DNA of 5,194 nt from Nitrospirota bacterium. Lineage in GTDB: Bacteria; Nitrospirota; Nitrospiria; Nitrospirales; UBA8639. Below the pieces are notes generated by a model. That model was given only the letters and a program-made list of their open reading frames with translations, ran no database searches and was not told the DNA's origin. The stretch covers positions 421,048-426,241 of the forward strand of contig CP070743.1 in assembly GCA_020348185.1 (NCBI GenBank), written 5' to 3'. Position 1 is the first letter of the stretch. Each line of letters opens with the position of its first letter. Shown piece by piece: positions 1-4,374 of the stretch. The translations under genes and the position numbers were made by a program.

Positions 1-478
1 CCACCCCAGAACCGGCTTTCACTAACAGATGATCAGCATGGCCGTGGTAGCATCCTTCAAACTTAAGAATGCCATCCCTCTTGGTGAAGCCCCGCGCCAC
101 CCGAATCGCACTCATGACCGCTTCCGTCCCGGAATTCACTAATCGAATCTGGTCGACGGAGGGAAGAGCGTTGGTGATCAAGGAAGCCAATTGAATTTCC
201 TGCTCGCAGGGGGTGCCAAAACTTGTCCCTCTCTTCGCCGCCTGAATCACGGATTGAATGACGCGCGGATTGGCGTGTCCGAGAATCATCGGTCCCCAGG
301 ACAAGACATAGTCAATCAACTGATTCCCGTCCGCATCGTATAAATAAGGCCCTTTGGCTCGTTTCATGAAAAGTGGCTGTCCTCCCACTGATCGAAAGGC
401 CCGGACGGGACTATTCACTCCTCCGGGAATCAGTGTTTGCGCGACAGAAAAGAGTTGCGTGGAACGAACGGTCTTCAT
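1..478 (-). CDS. hemL: Glutamate-1-semialdehyde 2,1-aminomutase, N-terminal part (cut by window edge)
   Basis: HemL is a PLP-dependent cytoplasmic enzyme that converts glutamate-1-semialdehyde to 5-aminolevulinate, the C5-pathway entry to heme and other tetrapyrroles. The 159 visible residues match the family: a GGVNSPVRAF motif at residues 19-28, a YLYDADGNQLIDYV segment at 45-58, a GTPCEQE segment at 89-95, the strongly conserved NSGTEA motif with its following helix at 115-130, and FEGCYHGHAD at 140-149. The family is usually about 425-430 residues, so roughly the last 270, including the PLP-binding lysine, lie beyond position 1. The ATG at 478 is well supported: an AAGGA Shine-Dalgarno site (485-489 on the plus strand) sits 6 bases upstream, and an in-frame TAA at 503-505 rules out a longer start in between. 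It is divergent from the lipoprotein gene at 1051. The assignment is very secure. Confidence 0.96.
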   Translation of the reverse strand, partial: MKTVRSTQLFSVAQTLIPGGVNSPVRAFRSVGGQPLFMKRAKGPYLYDADGNQLIDYVLSWGPMILGHANPRVIQSVIQAAKRGTSFGTPCEQEIQLASLITNALPSVDQIRLVNSGTEAVMSAIRVARGFTKRDGILKFEGCYHGHADHLLVKAGSGV

Positions 479-522
479 AGGTATTCCTTTTTGATGCCCT
501 CCTTATTTTTTACCCTCTTTTT

Positions 523-557
523 CCTCTCCCCTGTGGGGAGAGGGTTAGGGTGAGGGG
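523..557 (-). repeat. REP-like palindromic repeat, copy 1
   Basis: Read on the minus strand, this copy is a head CCCCTCACCCTAA followed by a perfect 9-bp hairpin. On the plus strand the arms are CCTCTCCCC (523-531) and GGGGAGAGG (535-543) with the 3-base loop TGT. The head-plus-hairpin layout is the same as in the copy at 681-715, which lies in the opposite orientation. Elements of this type (a CCCTCACCC head joined to a CCCTCTCCC hairpin) occur dispersed between genes in many bacterial genomes. It sits just upstream of hemL, so the hairpin may be transcribed in the hemL leader if the promoter lies further upstream. Confidence 0.75.
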
Positions 558-568
558 AGAAATGTATG

Positions 569-586
569 AAAGCTCAACTAAGCTTT
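569..586. other. Small hairpin between the two REP-like elements
   Basis: AAAGCT (569-574) and AGCTTT (581-586) form a perfect 6-bp stem with loop CAACTA, followed on the plus strand by TGATTTTT. It resembles a weak rho-independent terminator for rightward transcription, but the stem is AT-rich and no rightward gene ends here, so its function is unclear. Confidence 0.25.
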
Positions 587-680
587 TGATTTTTGGCCCA
601 AAAGAAATGGGAATTGGGTAATCCCTTGGTGGGATCAGTTTTGGGAGTTGGAAGGCCTTTAGGTGCACTCGAGTCCGTCA

Positions 681-715
681 CCCTCACCCCAGCCTTCTCC
701 CTTTGAGGGAGAGGG
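681..715 (+). repeat. REP-like palindromic repeat, copy 2
   Basis: The head CCCTCACCCCAG (681-692) is followed by a hairpin with arms CCTTCTCCCT (693-702) and AGGGAGAGGG (706-715) around the loop TTG, a 10-bp stem with one G-T wobble. It matches copy 1 in head, stem sequence and 3-base loop, but is inverted relative to it, so the pair is arranged tail-out with about 123 bases between. No gene for a REP-associated transposase (RAYT) is present in this window. Confidence 0.75.
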
Positions 716-865
716 GGCCTTATTCCTTAAGAGCTCTTTTTGAAACCGGGCGAACCTAGCACGCAAAATTTTCCAATGTCAAACAGGATTTCCTTTCTGG
801 AGTGCGGACGTGCATACTCTAGGAGGGTTCAATCCTGTCACCATCCCGCTTTATCCGTAGGCAGG

Positions 866-893
866 GTTTCAGGTTTCGAGTTTCCGGTTTCCA
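866..893 (+). repeat. Degenerate heptad repeat tract 1 (GTTTCNN x4)
   Basis: Four consecutive 7-base units read GTTTCAG, GTTTCGA, GTTTCCG and GTTTCCA. All four start with GTTTC and only the last two bases vary. The same unit recurs in the convergent spacer at 1718-1745 (plus) and 1807-1834 (minus). The tract is in non-coding DNA about 160 bases upstream of the lipoprotein gene. Confidence 0.75.
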
Positions 894-989
894 GGAAGGG
901 AAAAATTCTCATTGTGCAAGGGAAACATGGAATAAAGGAGACTCCGGCTCGATGGCAGATGGAATCAAGTGCCAACTTGAGTTCTTATC

Positions 990-998
990 TGTTAAAAT
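990..998 (+). promoter_or_regulatory. Candidate extended -10 promoter for the lipoprotein gene at 1051
   Basis: TGTTAAAAT matches the extended -10 pattern TGnTATAAT with five of six hexamer bases plus the TG. No good -35 hexamer lies 16-18 bases upstream, which is usual for extended -10 promoters. Transcription would start near 1005, giving a leader of about 45 bases. The dyad TCAAGT/ACTTGA (965-980) ends 9 bases upstream and overlaps the -35 zone, so it could be an operator. This is prediction only. Confidence 0.35.
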
Positions 999-1036
999 GG
1001 GCCTCGAAACATGTGGGTAATTTTCTGAAATGGTTT

Positions 1037-1042
1037 GGGGGA
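1037..1042 (+). promoter_or_regulatory. Ribosome binding site choosing the ATG at 1051
   Basis: GGGGGA lies 8 bases before the ATG at 1051. The alternative in-frame ATG at 1030 has only a poor GTGGGT stretch about 11 bases upstream, and starting there would add seven residues ahead of the signal peptide. The site therefore favours 1051. Confidence 0.6.
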
Positions 1043-1050
1043 ATCTTTCA

Positions 1051-1644
1051 ATGTGGCAAAACAAATCATGGACTGATACCGGGCTTCTGATTTGTGCATG
1101 TCTCCTTGGTCTATCGGGAGCCTGTTCGAGCCAACCGGAATTCGAACGGGTGGAGGAGTACCCGGAAGGCATGCAAATCGACACCGCGAAAAGCGCATTT
1201 TCCAACAAATTGCAAACGACCACGGTCTCAGATCGGTACCCGGCTGGCTTTGACGCAGTGTGGGCGGCCACCAAGCGAGTCGCTCACCATTTTGAGAAGC
1301 TTCACGGGAAACCCGTTATCCGAATCGATGAAAAAAATGGAAGCATTGAACTCCGTGACACGCATAAGGTGGATAGATCGAAGGGATATAATCCGGATGC
1401 TGAACGGATCGAAGGGTGGAAGGATGAGTTTCTCATCAAAGTGGTCGCGCTTGACAGTAACCGAACCAAGGTGACCGTCTCGAGGAAAGTTGTGGGGATT
1501 CCCTCTTTTCGTCTTTGTGGGGACGACCTCGTTCAATGCGGGTCGTTATACGAACCTGAAGTCTCCAACGCCAAAATAGAAGATTGGATCCTGACTAAGA
1601 TAGAAGATGATCTGGCCTCAACCGCCAGCGGGTCTACCAAATAA
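1051..1644 (+). CDS. Predicted outer-membrane lipoprotein, BamC-like pattern
   Basis: This 197-residue protein starts with a lipoprotein signal: basic N-terminus, hydrophobic stretch at residues 11-22, then SGAC with the lipidated Cys at 25 followed by Ser (outer membrane by the E. coli Lol rule). The -3 residue is Ser, slightly off the classic lipobox. The mature part has a segment at 62-104, YPAGFDAVWAATKRV followed by an IRIDEKNGSIELRD strand pair. That order (aromatic-Pro, helix with Trp, then an Asp/Gly turn between two strands) is typical of BamC/NlpB-type and related small lipoprotein domains. A second strand pair, FLIKVVAL and RTKVTVSRKVVG, lies at 127-149. Two further cysteines at 156 and 163 could form a disulfide in the periplasm. 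The C-terminus (173-189) is a charged helix. It is transcribed alone, facing the gene ending at 1855. The lipoprotein call is good; the BamC-like relation is a pattern-level guess and the function is unknown. Confidence 0.8.
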   Translation: MWQNKSWTDTGLLICACLLGLSGACSSQPEFERVEEYPEGMQIDTAKSAFSNKLQTTTVSDRYPAGFDAVWAATKRVAHHFEKLHGKPVIRIDEKNGSIELRDTHKVDRSKGYNPDAERIEGWKDEFLIKVVALDSNRTKVTVSRKVVGIPSFRLCGDDLVQCGSLYEPEVSNAKIEDWILTKIEDDLASTASGSTK

Positions 1645-1717
1645 AAAAAGTTACTGCCATGGGGACCGTTGATCCATTGAGAAATTGATTTCCCCCCCGG
1701 ATCTCCCAAAAATTGAA

Positions 1718-1745
1718 GTTTCAAGTTCCCAGTTTCAGGTTTCAA
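1718..1745 (+). repeat. Degenerate heptad repeat tract 2 (plus orientation)
   Basis: Four 7-base units read GTTTCAA, GTTCCCA, GTTTCAG and GTTTCAA. It is the same unit as the tract at 866-893. It begins 73 bases after the stop codon of the lipoprotein gene ending at 1644 and forms the left arm of an inverted repeat with the tract at 1807-1834. Confidence 0.75.
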
Positions 1746-1806
1746 GTAAATGCCTCAGACTTGCAACTCTAGACGCCCAAAAAATGAACATTCCCCCGTA
1801 TTTAAC

Positions 1807-1834
1807 CTGAAACCTGCAGCCTGAAACTTGAAAC
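1807..1834 (-). repeat. Degenerate heptad repeat tract 3 (minus orientation)
   Basis: On the minus strand four 7-base units read GTTTCAA, GTTTCAG, GCTGCAG and GTTTCAG; the third is the most diverged. Compared with tract 2 in register, about 23 of 29 positions can pair, so the two tracts could fold into a long imperfect stem with a loop of about 60 bases. It lies 21 bases beyond the stop codon of the minus-strand lipoprotein gene. A bidirectional transcription end is possible, but there is no T-run next to the stem. Confidence 0.75.
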
Positions 1835-1854
1835 CTTTTCCAGAATTGTAAGCA

Positions 1855-2514
1855 TTAAGGAGAAGCCTTTGAGTTTGGTGGTTCCTCCACTGGAGGCTGA
1901 GGGGGGGGAGGTGTTTGCATCTCCTCAATCCGTTCTTCCAGGCTTTTCACCTTTTCTTCCAACCGCTCGATTTCATCTTTGCTGCGGGAAGGCTGGGTTT
2001 TGGTGTAGACTGTGATGGGCGGTGAGCCTTCATAGTTCTTTCCAACCAATTCGAGCAACGGTCTGATGGTGTCCCCTGGTTGCGCGTTGAATTTCTTTAT
2101 CTTTACTTTAAGGTACCCTTCCCAAATCGGTCCTGGATCTTTGACATCATGGATGCTGAAGAGTTCTAGATGAATTTCTTGCCATTGAGCAGGAAGACGA
2201 GAAAGACCGGGATTCCCAGGGATGCGATAAATGGTGCTTGACTCATCATTGATTCTGTAAAAGAGCACAAGGGTCTCCTGAGTCATTTGGTCGCTCACGG
2301 TCAAGCCGACATTCCTCATCTCGGACACGAGGACTTTGCGGAATCCTTGTTCTTTTTCCGTTTGAGGTTCCAGTAGTGCCACGTAAATTGGCTGAGCTGG
2401 ATGAAAGGTAAAACTCTGATCGGCTCTTACTGAAAGGTAATCGCCGGGGCTCATAGTGGAACAGGCGCAAAAGAAAGTGGTCAGAAAAAGGGTGAAGACA
2501 ACTTCTCTTTTCAT
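1855..2514 (-). CDS. Predicted lipoprotein with C-terminal coiled coil and proline-rich tail
   Basis: From the ATG at 2514 the product has 219 residues. Residues 1-17 are a short lipoprotein signal (MKRE, hydrophobic run, FCA) with the likely lipidated Cys at 18 followed by Ser. Residues about 35-172 form a globular domain with alternating strands and a helix: PIYVALLEP at 42-50, a helix at 53-69, TLVLFYRIND at 81-90, EIHLELFSIHD at 113-123, and IWEGYLKVKIKKF at 130-142. This order is reminiscent of DUF4136-type lipoproteins, a low-confidence comparison. Residues 178-199 are a charged coiled coil with heptad hydrophobics (IERLEEKVKSLEERIEEM), followed by PPPPQPP and an acidic-proline end. The longer reading from 2613 is rejected because it buries the signal peptide behind 33 residues and runs through the divergent promoters into the neighbouring gene. 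There is no obvious Shine-Dalgarno site before 2514, which leaves the start slightly uncertain. The function is unknown; the tail suggests oligomerisation or reach through the periplasm. Confidence 0.8.
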   Translation of the reverse strand: MKREVVFTLFLTTFFCACSTMSPGDYLSVRADQSFTFHPAQPIYVALLEPQTEKEQGFRKVLVSEMRNVGLTVSDQMTQETLVLFYRINDESSTIYRIPGNPGLSRLPAQWQEIHLELFSIHDVKDPGPIWEGYLKVKIKKFNAQPGDTIRPLLELVGKNYEGSPPITVYTKTQPSRSKDEIERLEEKVKSLEERIEEMQTPPPPQPPVEEPPNSKASP

Positions 2515-2529
2515 GATACGTAGGGCATA

Positions 2530-2558
2530 AGTATAATAGGAACGAATAATAATTTGAA
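2530..2558 (-). promoter_or_regulatory. Candidate sigma-70 promoter, leftward
   Basis: On the minus strand, TTCAAA (2558-2553, four of six consensus bases) and TATACT (2535-2530, five of six) are separated by exactly 17 bases. A transcript would start near 2523, only about 9 bases before the ATG at 2514, so the message would be nearly leaderless. That agrees with the missing Shine-Dalgarno site. Confidence 0.45.
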
Positions 2559-2582
2559 CTGAGGGAAACAATCCCCTATAGT
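2554..2582 (+). promoter_or_regulatory. Candidate sigma-70 promoter, rightward
   Basis: TTGAAC (2554-2559, four of six consensus bases) and TATAGT (2577-2582, five of six) are separated by exactly 17 bases. Transcription would start near 2589, just before the GGAGG ribosome site of the gene at 2601. Its -35 hexamer overlaps that of the leftward promoter by five bases. Confidence 0.5.
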
Positions 2583-2589
2583 TTTCCAT

Positions 2590-2594
2590 GGAGG
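2590..2594 (+). promoter_or_regulatory. Ribosome binding site for the lipoprotein gene at 2601
   Basis: GGAGG followed by a 6-base spacer before the ATG at 2601 is a strong, well-placed Shine-Dalgarno site. It fixes this start and makes a reading-through minus-strand gene across it unlikely. Confidence 0.75.
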
Positions 2595-2600
2595 CAAACA

Positions 2601-3002
2601 ATGAGGAGGACACTCATTCTAGTGGTTTTGGTCGGGTGGCTTGGGTGGCTAGGGTGCTCTAACGTCCAAACAGAACATGTCATACTCGAAGGAGCGACCT
2701 ATAGTGGATATTCATCTGATCACAAGGTGGTTATCCTTTCCGAACCACCCACAAAACCCTTCACCAAGATAGCCAAACTTCAAGCAACGGCAGAGGAACC
2801 GACGAGTGAAGAGGAACTCAGGGCCGGGCTCATTGAAGAAGCTCGAAGGGTTGGCGCAGATGCCATTATCGATGTGGAGCTTGAAGAGCAAGAATGGAAT
2901 TACTCGATGCCGATAGTTGGGCCGGGAGGTGGAGTCACGGGTGGAGTCCAGAACAAAGGGACGATCGCGGTAATGACAGGCATTGCGATAAAGTACAAGT
3001 AA
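2601..3002 (+). CDS. Small predicted lipoprotein with YbjQ/DUF4156/RcsF-like motif
   Basis: The product has 133 residues. A signal peptide (MRRT, then a hydrophobic run) ends in WLGC with the lipidated Cys at 19 followed by Ser-Asn, predicting the outer membrane. The mature part has a strand VVILSEPP at 43-50, a strand FTKIAKLQAT at 54-63, a helix EEELRAGLIEEARRVG at 70-85 and the motif GADAIIDVELEEQ at 85-97. This order, strand-strand-helix ending in A-x-x-x-GADAII-x-V, is typical of small envelope proteins of the YbjQ, DUF4156 and RcsF type, in which the helix packs on a short sheet. The RcsF cysteines are not present, so a stress-sensor role should not be assumed. The C-terminus has a glycine-rich segment (GPGGGVTGGV, 107-116) and a final strand. 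It is a single gene, divergent from the lipoprotein gene at 2514 with 86 bases between the starts. The function is unknown. Confidence 0.82.
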   Translation: MRRTLILVVLVGWLGWLGCSNVQTEHVILEGATYSGYSSDHKVVILSEPPTKPFTKIAKLQATAEEPTSEEELRAGLIEEARRVGADAIIDVELEEQEWNYSMPIVGPGGGVTGGVQNKGTIAVMTGIAIKYK

Positions 3003-3200
3003 GCCATCCTCCAGGCTGTGCCCCCAACATGGACAAGACCACCCTTGCCCCTGAAGGATGGAGGTCTCAATACCGGGGATCTCAAATTATTTCTCAGCCA
3101 TTCAACTGCCGTCATCATGTTCACGCGAATCGGAAAACCCCCACCGTCCCTTTGCAAACTCCGCTGCCAGAATGGATGTTGGAGATGTCGGGAGAGGGGG

Positions 3201-3228
3201 AGACCAAGAGAATCTTCGATTCTCGTCT
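3201..3228. other. Hairpin in the convergent spacer
   Basis: GAGAATC (3208-3214) and GATTCTC (3218-3224) form a perfect 7-bp stem with loop TTC. AGAC (3201-3204) and GTCT (3225-3228) extend it by 4 bp with a 3-base bulge. It lies between the ends of two convergent genes (3002 and 3263), where transcription should stop in both directions, but neither side carries a T-run, so it is not a standard rho-independent terminator. The rest of the gene-free spacer 3003-3262 shows nothing I recognise. Confidence 0.4.
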
Positions 3229-3262
3229 GACAGGCGATGGTGACGGGAAAAGTCCAAAAATA

Positions 3263-4225
3263 TTATCCTGATTGTTCCTCCAGGCCTTTGGTGGCATACT
3301 CTATCCATGGCTCAGCCAAGGGTCCAAGCTCGGGAGCGATTTCTAGCGCCCTATATATATCCTCCAAGCCCGCTTCATAATCTTTTTTCGCTATTTTGAC
3401 TGAACCCCGATTGAGATAGGCTGTGGGGAGGTTAGGATCCAATTCTATAGCCTTATCAAAGTCTTGTAAGGCTTTGTCTAAGGCCATGACTTCCTGGAGA
3501 ATTCGTCCGCGAAGCACATAGGTTGGAGCGAGTTGCGGATTCAACACGATGGCTTTCGTGGCGTCCCGGGCAGCTTCCTCTAATTGCGTCTGGCTAGCTT
3601 CTTTTTCCCCCTCGCGTTTAAGAGCGATAGCCTTTGCGAGACGGGCAGAAGCTCGGTTCGTGTAAGCGCTTGGCTCAAAAGGGTTCAATTCTAATGCTTT
3701 ATCGAAGTCCGCCATAGCCCCATCGACATCTCCAATATGAAGCTTGACAAATCCCCGGTTGTTTAGAGCTTGAACGTACTCAGGAAAAAGTTCCAAGGCT
3801 TTGGTATGGTCGGCAATAGCGCCGTCAAAGTCCCCTTTGACGAATTTTGCACCTCCTCGATTGGTATAGGCCGCCGCGAAATTCGGATTCATTTTTATGG
3901 CCGAGGTATGATCATCTAAGGCTCCGTCAATATCTCCTAACCGATATTTCGCTAGCCCTCTATTCGTATAGGCCTGAACATTGTCAGGCTGGATGTTGAT
4001 GGCCTGTGTGAACGCATCAATGGCTTCCTGATAATTGCCTTGGACATAGGCCTTCATCCCCTCAGCGATGTATTCATCAGCACTCGATTGCGCTAAGGAA
4101 GCCGAAGGGAATTGCCCAAGGACAAAAAACAGGAAGATAGCGGAAAGAAAGAAAAATCTTTCTGCTCCGAGCATTCCATGCCCTCTTGGCATCCATATCT
4201 TTCCAAATACTCTCAATGAAGCCAT
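3263..4225 (-). CDS. Exported TPR-repeat protein (seven repeats)
   Basis: This 320-residue protein has an N-terminal signal peptide (hydrophobic core about 24-37, SASLA at 41-45, probable cleavage before Gln46), so the mature part should be periplasmic. The rest is almost entirely tetratricopeptide repeats: units begin at about residues 49, 83, 117, 151, 185, 233 and 267, each 34 residues long except the fifth, which is 48 because of a 14-residue charged insertion (KREGEKEASQTQLE region). Typical TPR residues are seen, such as AYTNRG, GD-x-DGA and A-x-x-x-P. TPR arrays bind other proteins; the partner is not evident. The start at 4225 is supported by a strong GGAGGAG site 8 bases upstream. 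The ATG at 4174 also has a fair AGAGGG site 6 bases upstream and would give a shorter, more normal signal peptide. It lies 149 bases downstream of the sigma-54 activator gene on the same strand. The fold is certain; the role is unknown. Confidence 0.9.
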   Translation of the reverse strand: MASLRVFGKIWMPRGHGMLGAERFFFLSAIFLFFVLGQFPSASLAQSSADEYIAEGMKAYVQGNYQEAIDAFTQAINIQPDNVQAYTNRGLAKYRLGDIDGALDDHTSAIKMNPNFAAAYTNRGGAKFVKGDFDGAIADHTKALELFPEYVQALNNRGFVKLHIGDVDGAMADFDKALELNPFEPSAYTNRASARLAKAIALKREGEKEASQTQLEEAARDATKAIVLNPQLAPTYVLRGRILQEVMALDKALQDFDKAIELDPNLPTAYLNRGSVKIAKKDYEAGLEDIYRALEIAPELGPLAEPWIEYATKGLEEQSG

Positions 4226-4233
4226 TGAAAAAA

Positions 4234-4240
4234 CTCCTCC
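4234..4240 (-). promoter_or_regulatory. Ribosome binding site for the TPR gene
   Basis: On the minus strand GGAGGAG precedes the ATG at 4225 by 8 bases. It is the main reason for choosing 4225 over the internal ATG at 4174, whose AGAGGG site (4186-4181) is weaker. Confidence 0.7.
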
Positions 4241-4244
4241 CGTT

Positions 4245-4270
4245 CCTTTTCCCCTATCAGGGAAACAAGG
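4245..4270 (-). promoter_or_regulatory. Leader hairpin just upstream of the TPR gene ribosome site
   Basis: TTTCCC (4248-4253) and GGGAAA (4260-4265) form a perfect 6-bp stem with a 6-base loop; CCT (4245-4247) and AGG (4268-4270) can extend it past a 2-base bulge. In the TPR gene leader this hairpin would end 4 bases before the Shine-Dalgarno site and could affect translation or mRNA stability. It is a structural observation without functional evidence. Confidence 0.3.
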
Positions 4271-4339
4271 GTTGAAATTTCAGGTTAAAAATTTCGCCTT
4301 TCAAGAGAAGGCCCTTGGCTTCCTGCCGTTAGGGTCTGC

Positions 4340-4355
4340 CCGGAAAGTTTTCCGG
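4340..4355 (-). other. Hairpin after the sigma-54 activator gene
   Basis: CCGGAAA (4340-4346) and TTTCCGG (4349-4355) form a near-perfect palindrome 19 bases beyond the activator stop codon. On the minus strand it is followed by GGCAGACCC and not by a T-run, so it is at best a weak terminator; a dyad operator ahead of the TPR gene is an alternative. I found no convincing sigma-70 or -24/-12 sigma-54 promoter between 4226 and 4374. Confidence 0.3.
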
Positions 4356-4374
4356 CTTGTGAATTTTACCACAG

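Larger units (their letters stand above)
479..1050. other. Long non-coding divergent spacer
   Basis: This 572-base stretch lies between hemL (leftward) and the lipoprotein gene at 1051 (rightward). I see no convincing gene in it. It holds two REP-like palindromes in opposite orientation (523-557 and 681-715), a degenerate heptad tract (866-893), a perfect 8-base inverted repeat (ACAGGATT at 783-790 against AATCCTGT at 831-838, 40 bases between), a six-base dyad (TCAAGT at 965-970 against ACTTGA at 975-980) and an extended -10-like site at 990-998. Between the two palindromes there is only a small AAAGCT/AGCTTT hairpin (569-586) and otherwise nothing I recognise. Confidence 0.7.

Noticed and set aside
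783..838. The 8-base inverted repeat as a structured RNA or riboswitch
   Set aside because: The closing stem is perfect but no convincing inner stems or known motif were found, and perfect 8-base pairs at this distance are expected a few times by chance in a window of this size.
740..1090. A 116-codon plus-strand open frame across the divergent spacer
   Set aside because: It runs through the heptad tract and into the lipoprotein gene in another frame, has no good ribosome site at its start, and its translation shows no domain-like pattern.
909..1274. A 121-codon minus-strand open frame
   Set aside because: It is mostly antisense to the lipoprotein gene at 1051-1644, which has a clear lipoprotein signal and ribosome site.
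866..1834. Heptad tracts as a CRISPR array
   Set aside because: Units are 7 bases with no spacers, and no cas gene is present.
2515..2613. Extension of the minus-strand lipoprotein to the ATG at 2613 or 2589
   Set aside because: It would put 25-33 residues before a good lipoprotein signal, cover both predicted promoters and, from 2613, overlap the start of the divergent gene; neither start has a ribosome site.
3189..3200. A third REP-like element, because GGGAGAGGGGG matches the tail of copy 2
   Set aside because: Neither the opposite stem arm nor the CCCTCACCC head is present; the match is a short purine run.
2894..3308. Several overlapping small open frames in both directions across the spacer 3003-3262
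   Set aside because: Their translations are low-complexity mixtures without recognisable motifs or suitable ribosome sites; they look like chance frames in a GC-balanced spacer.
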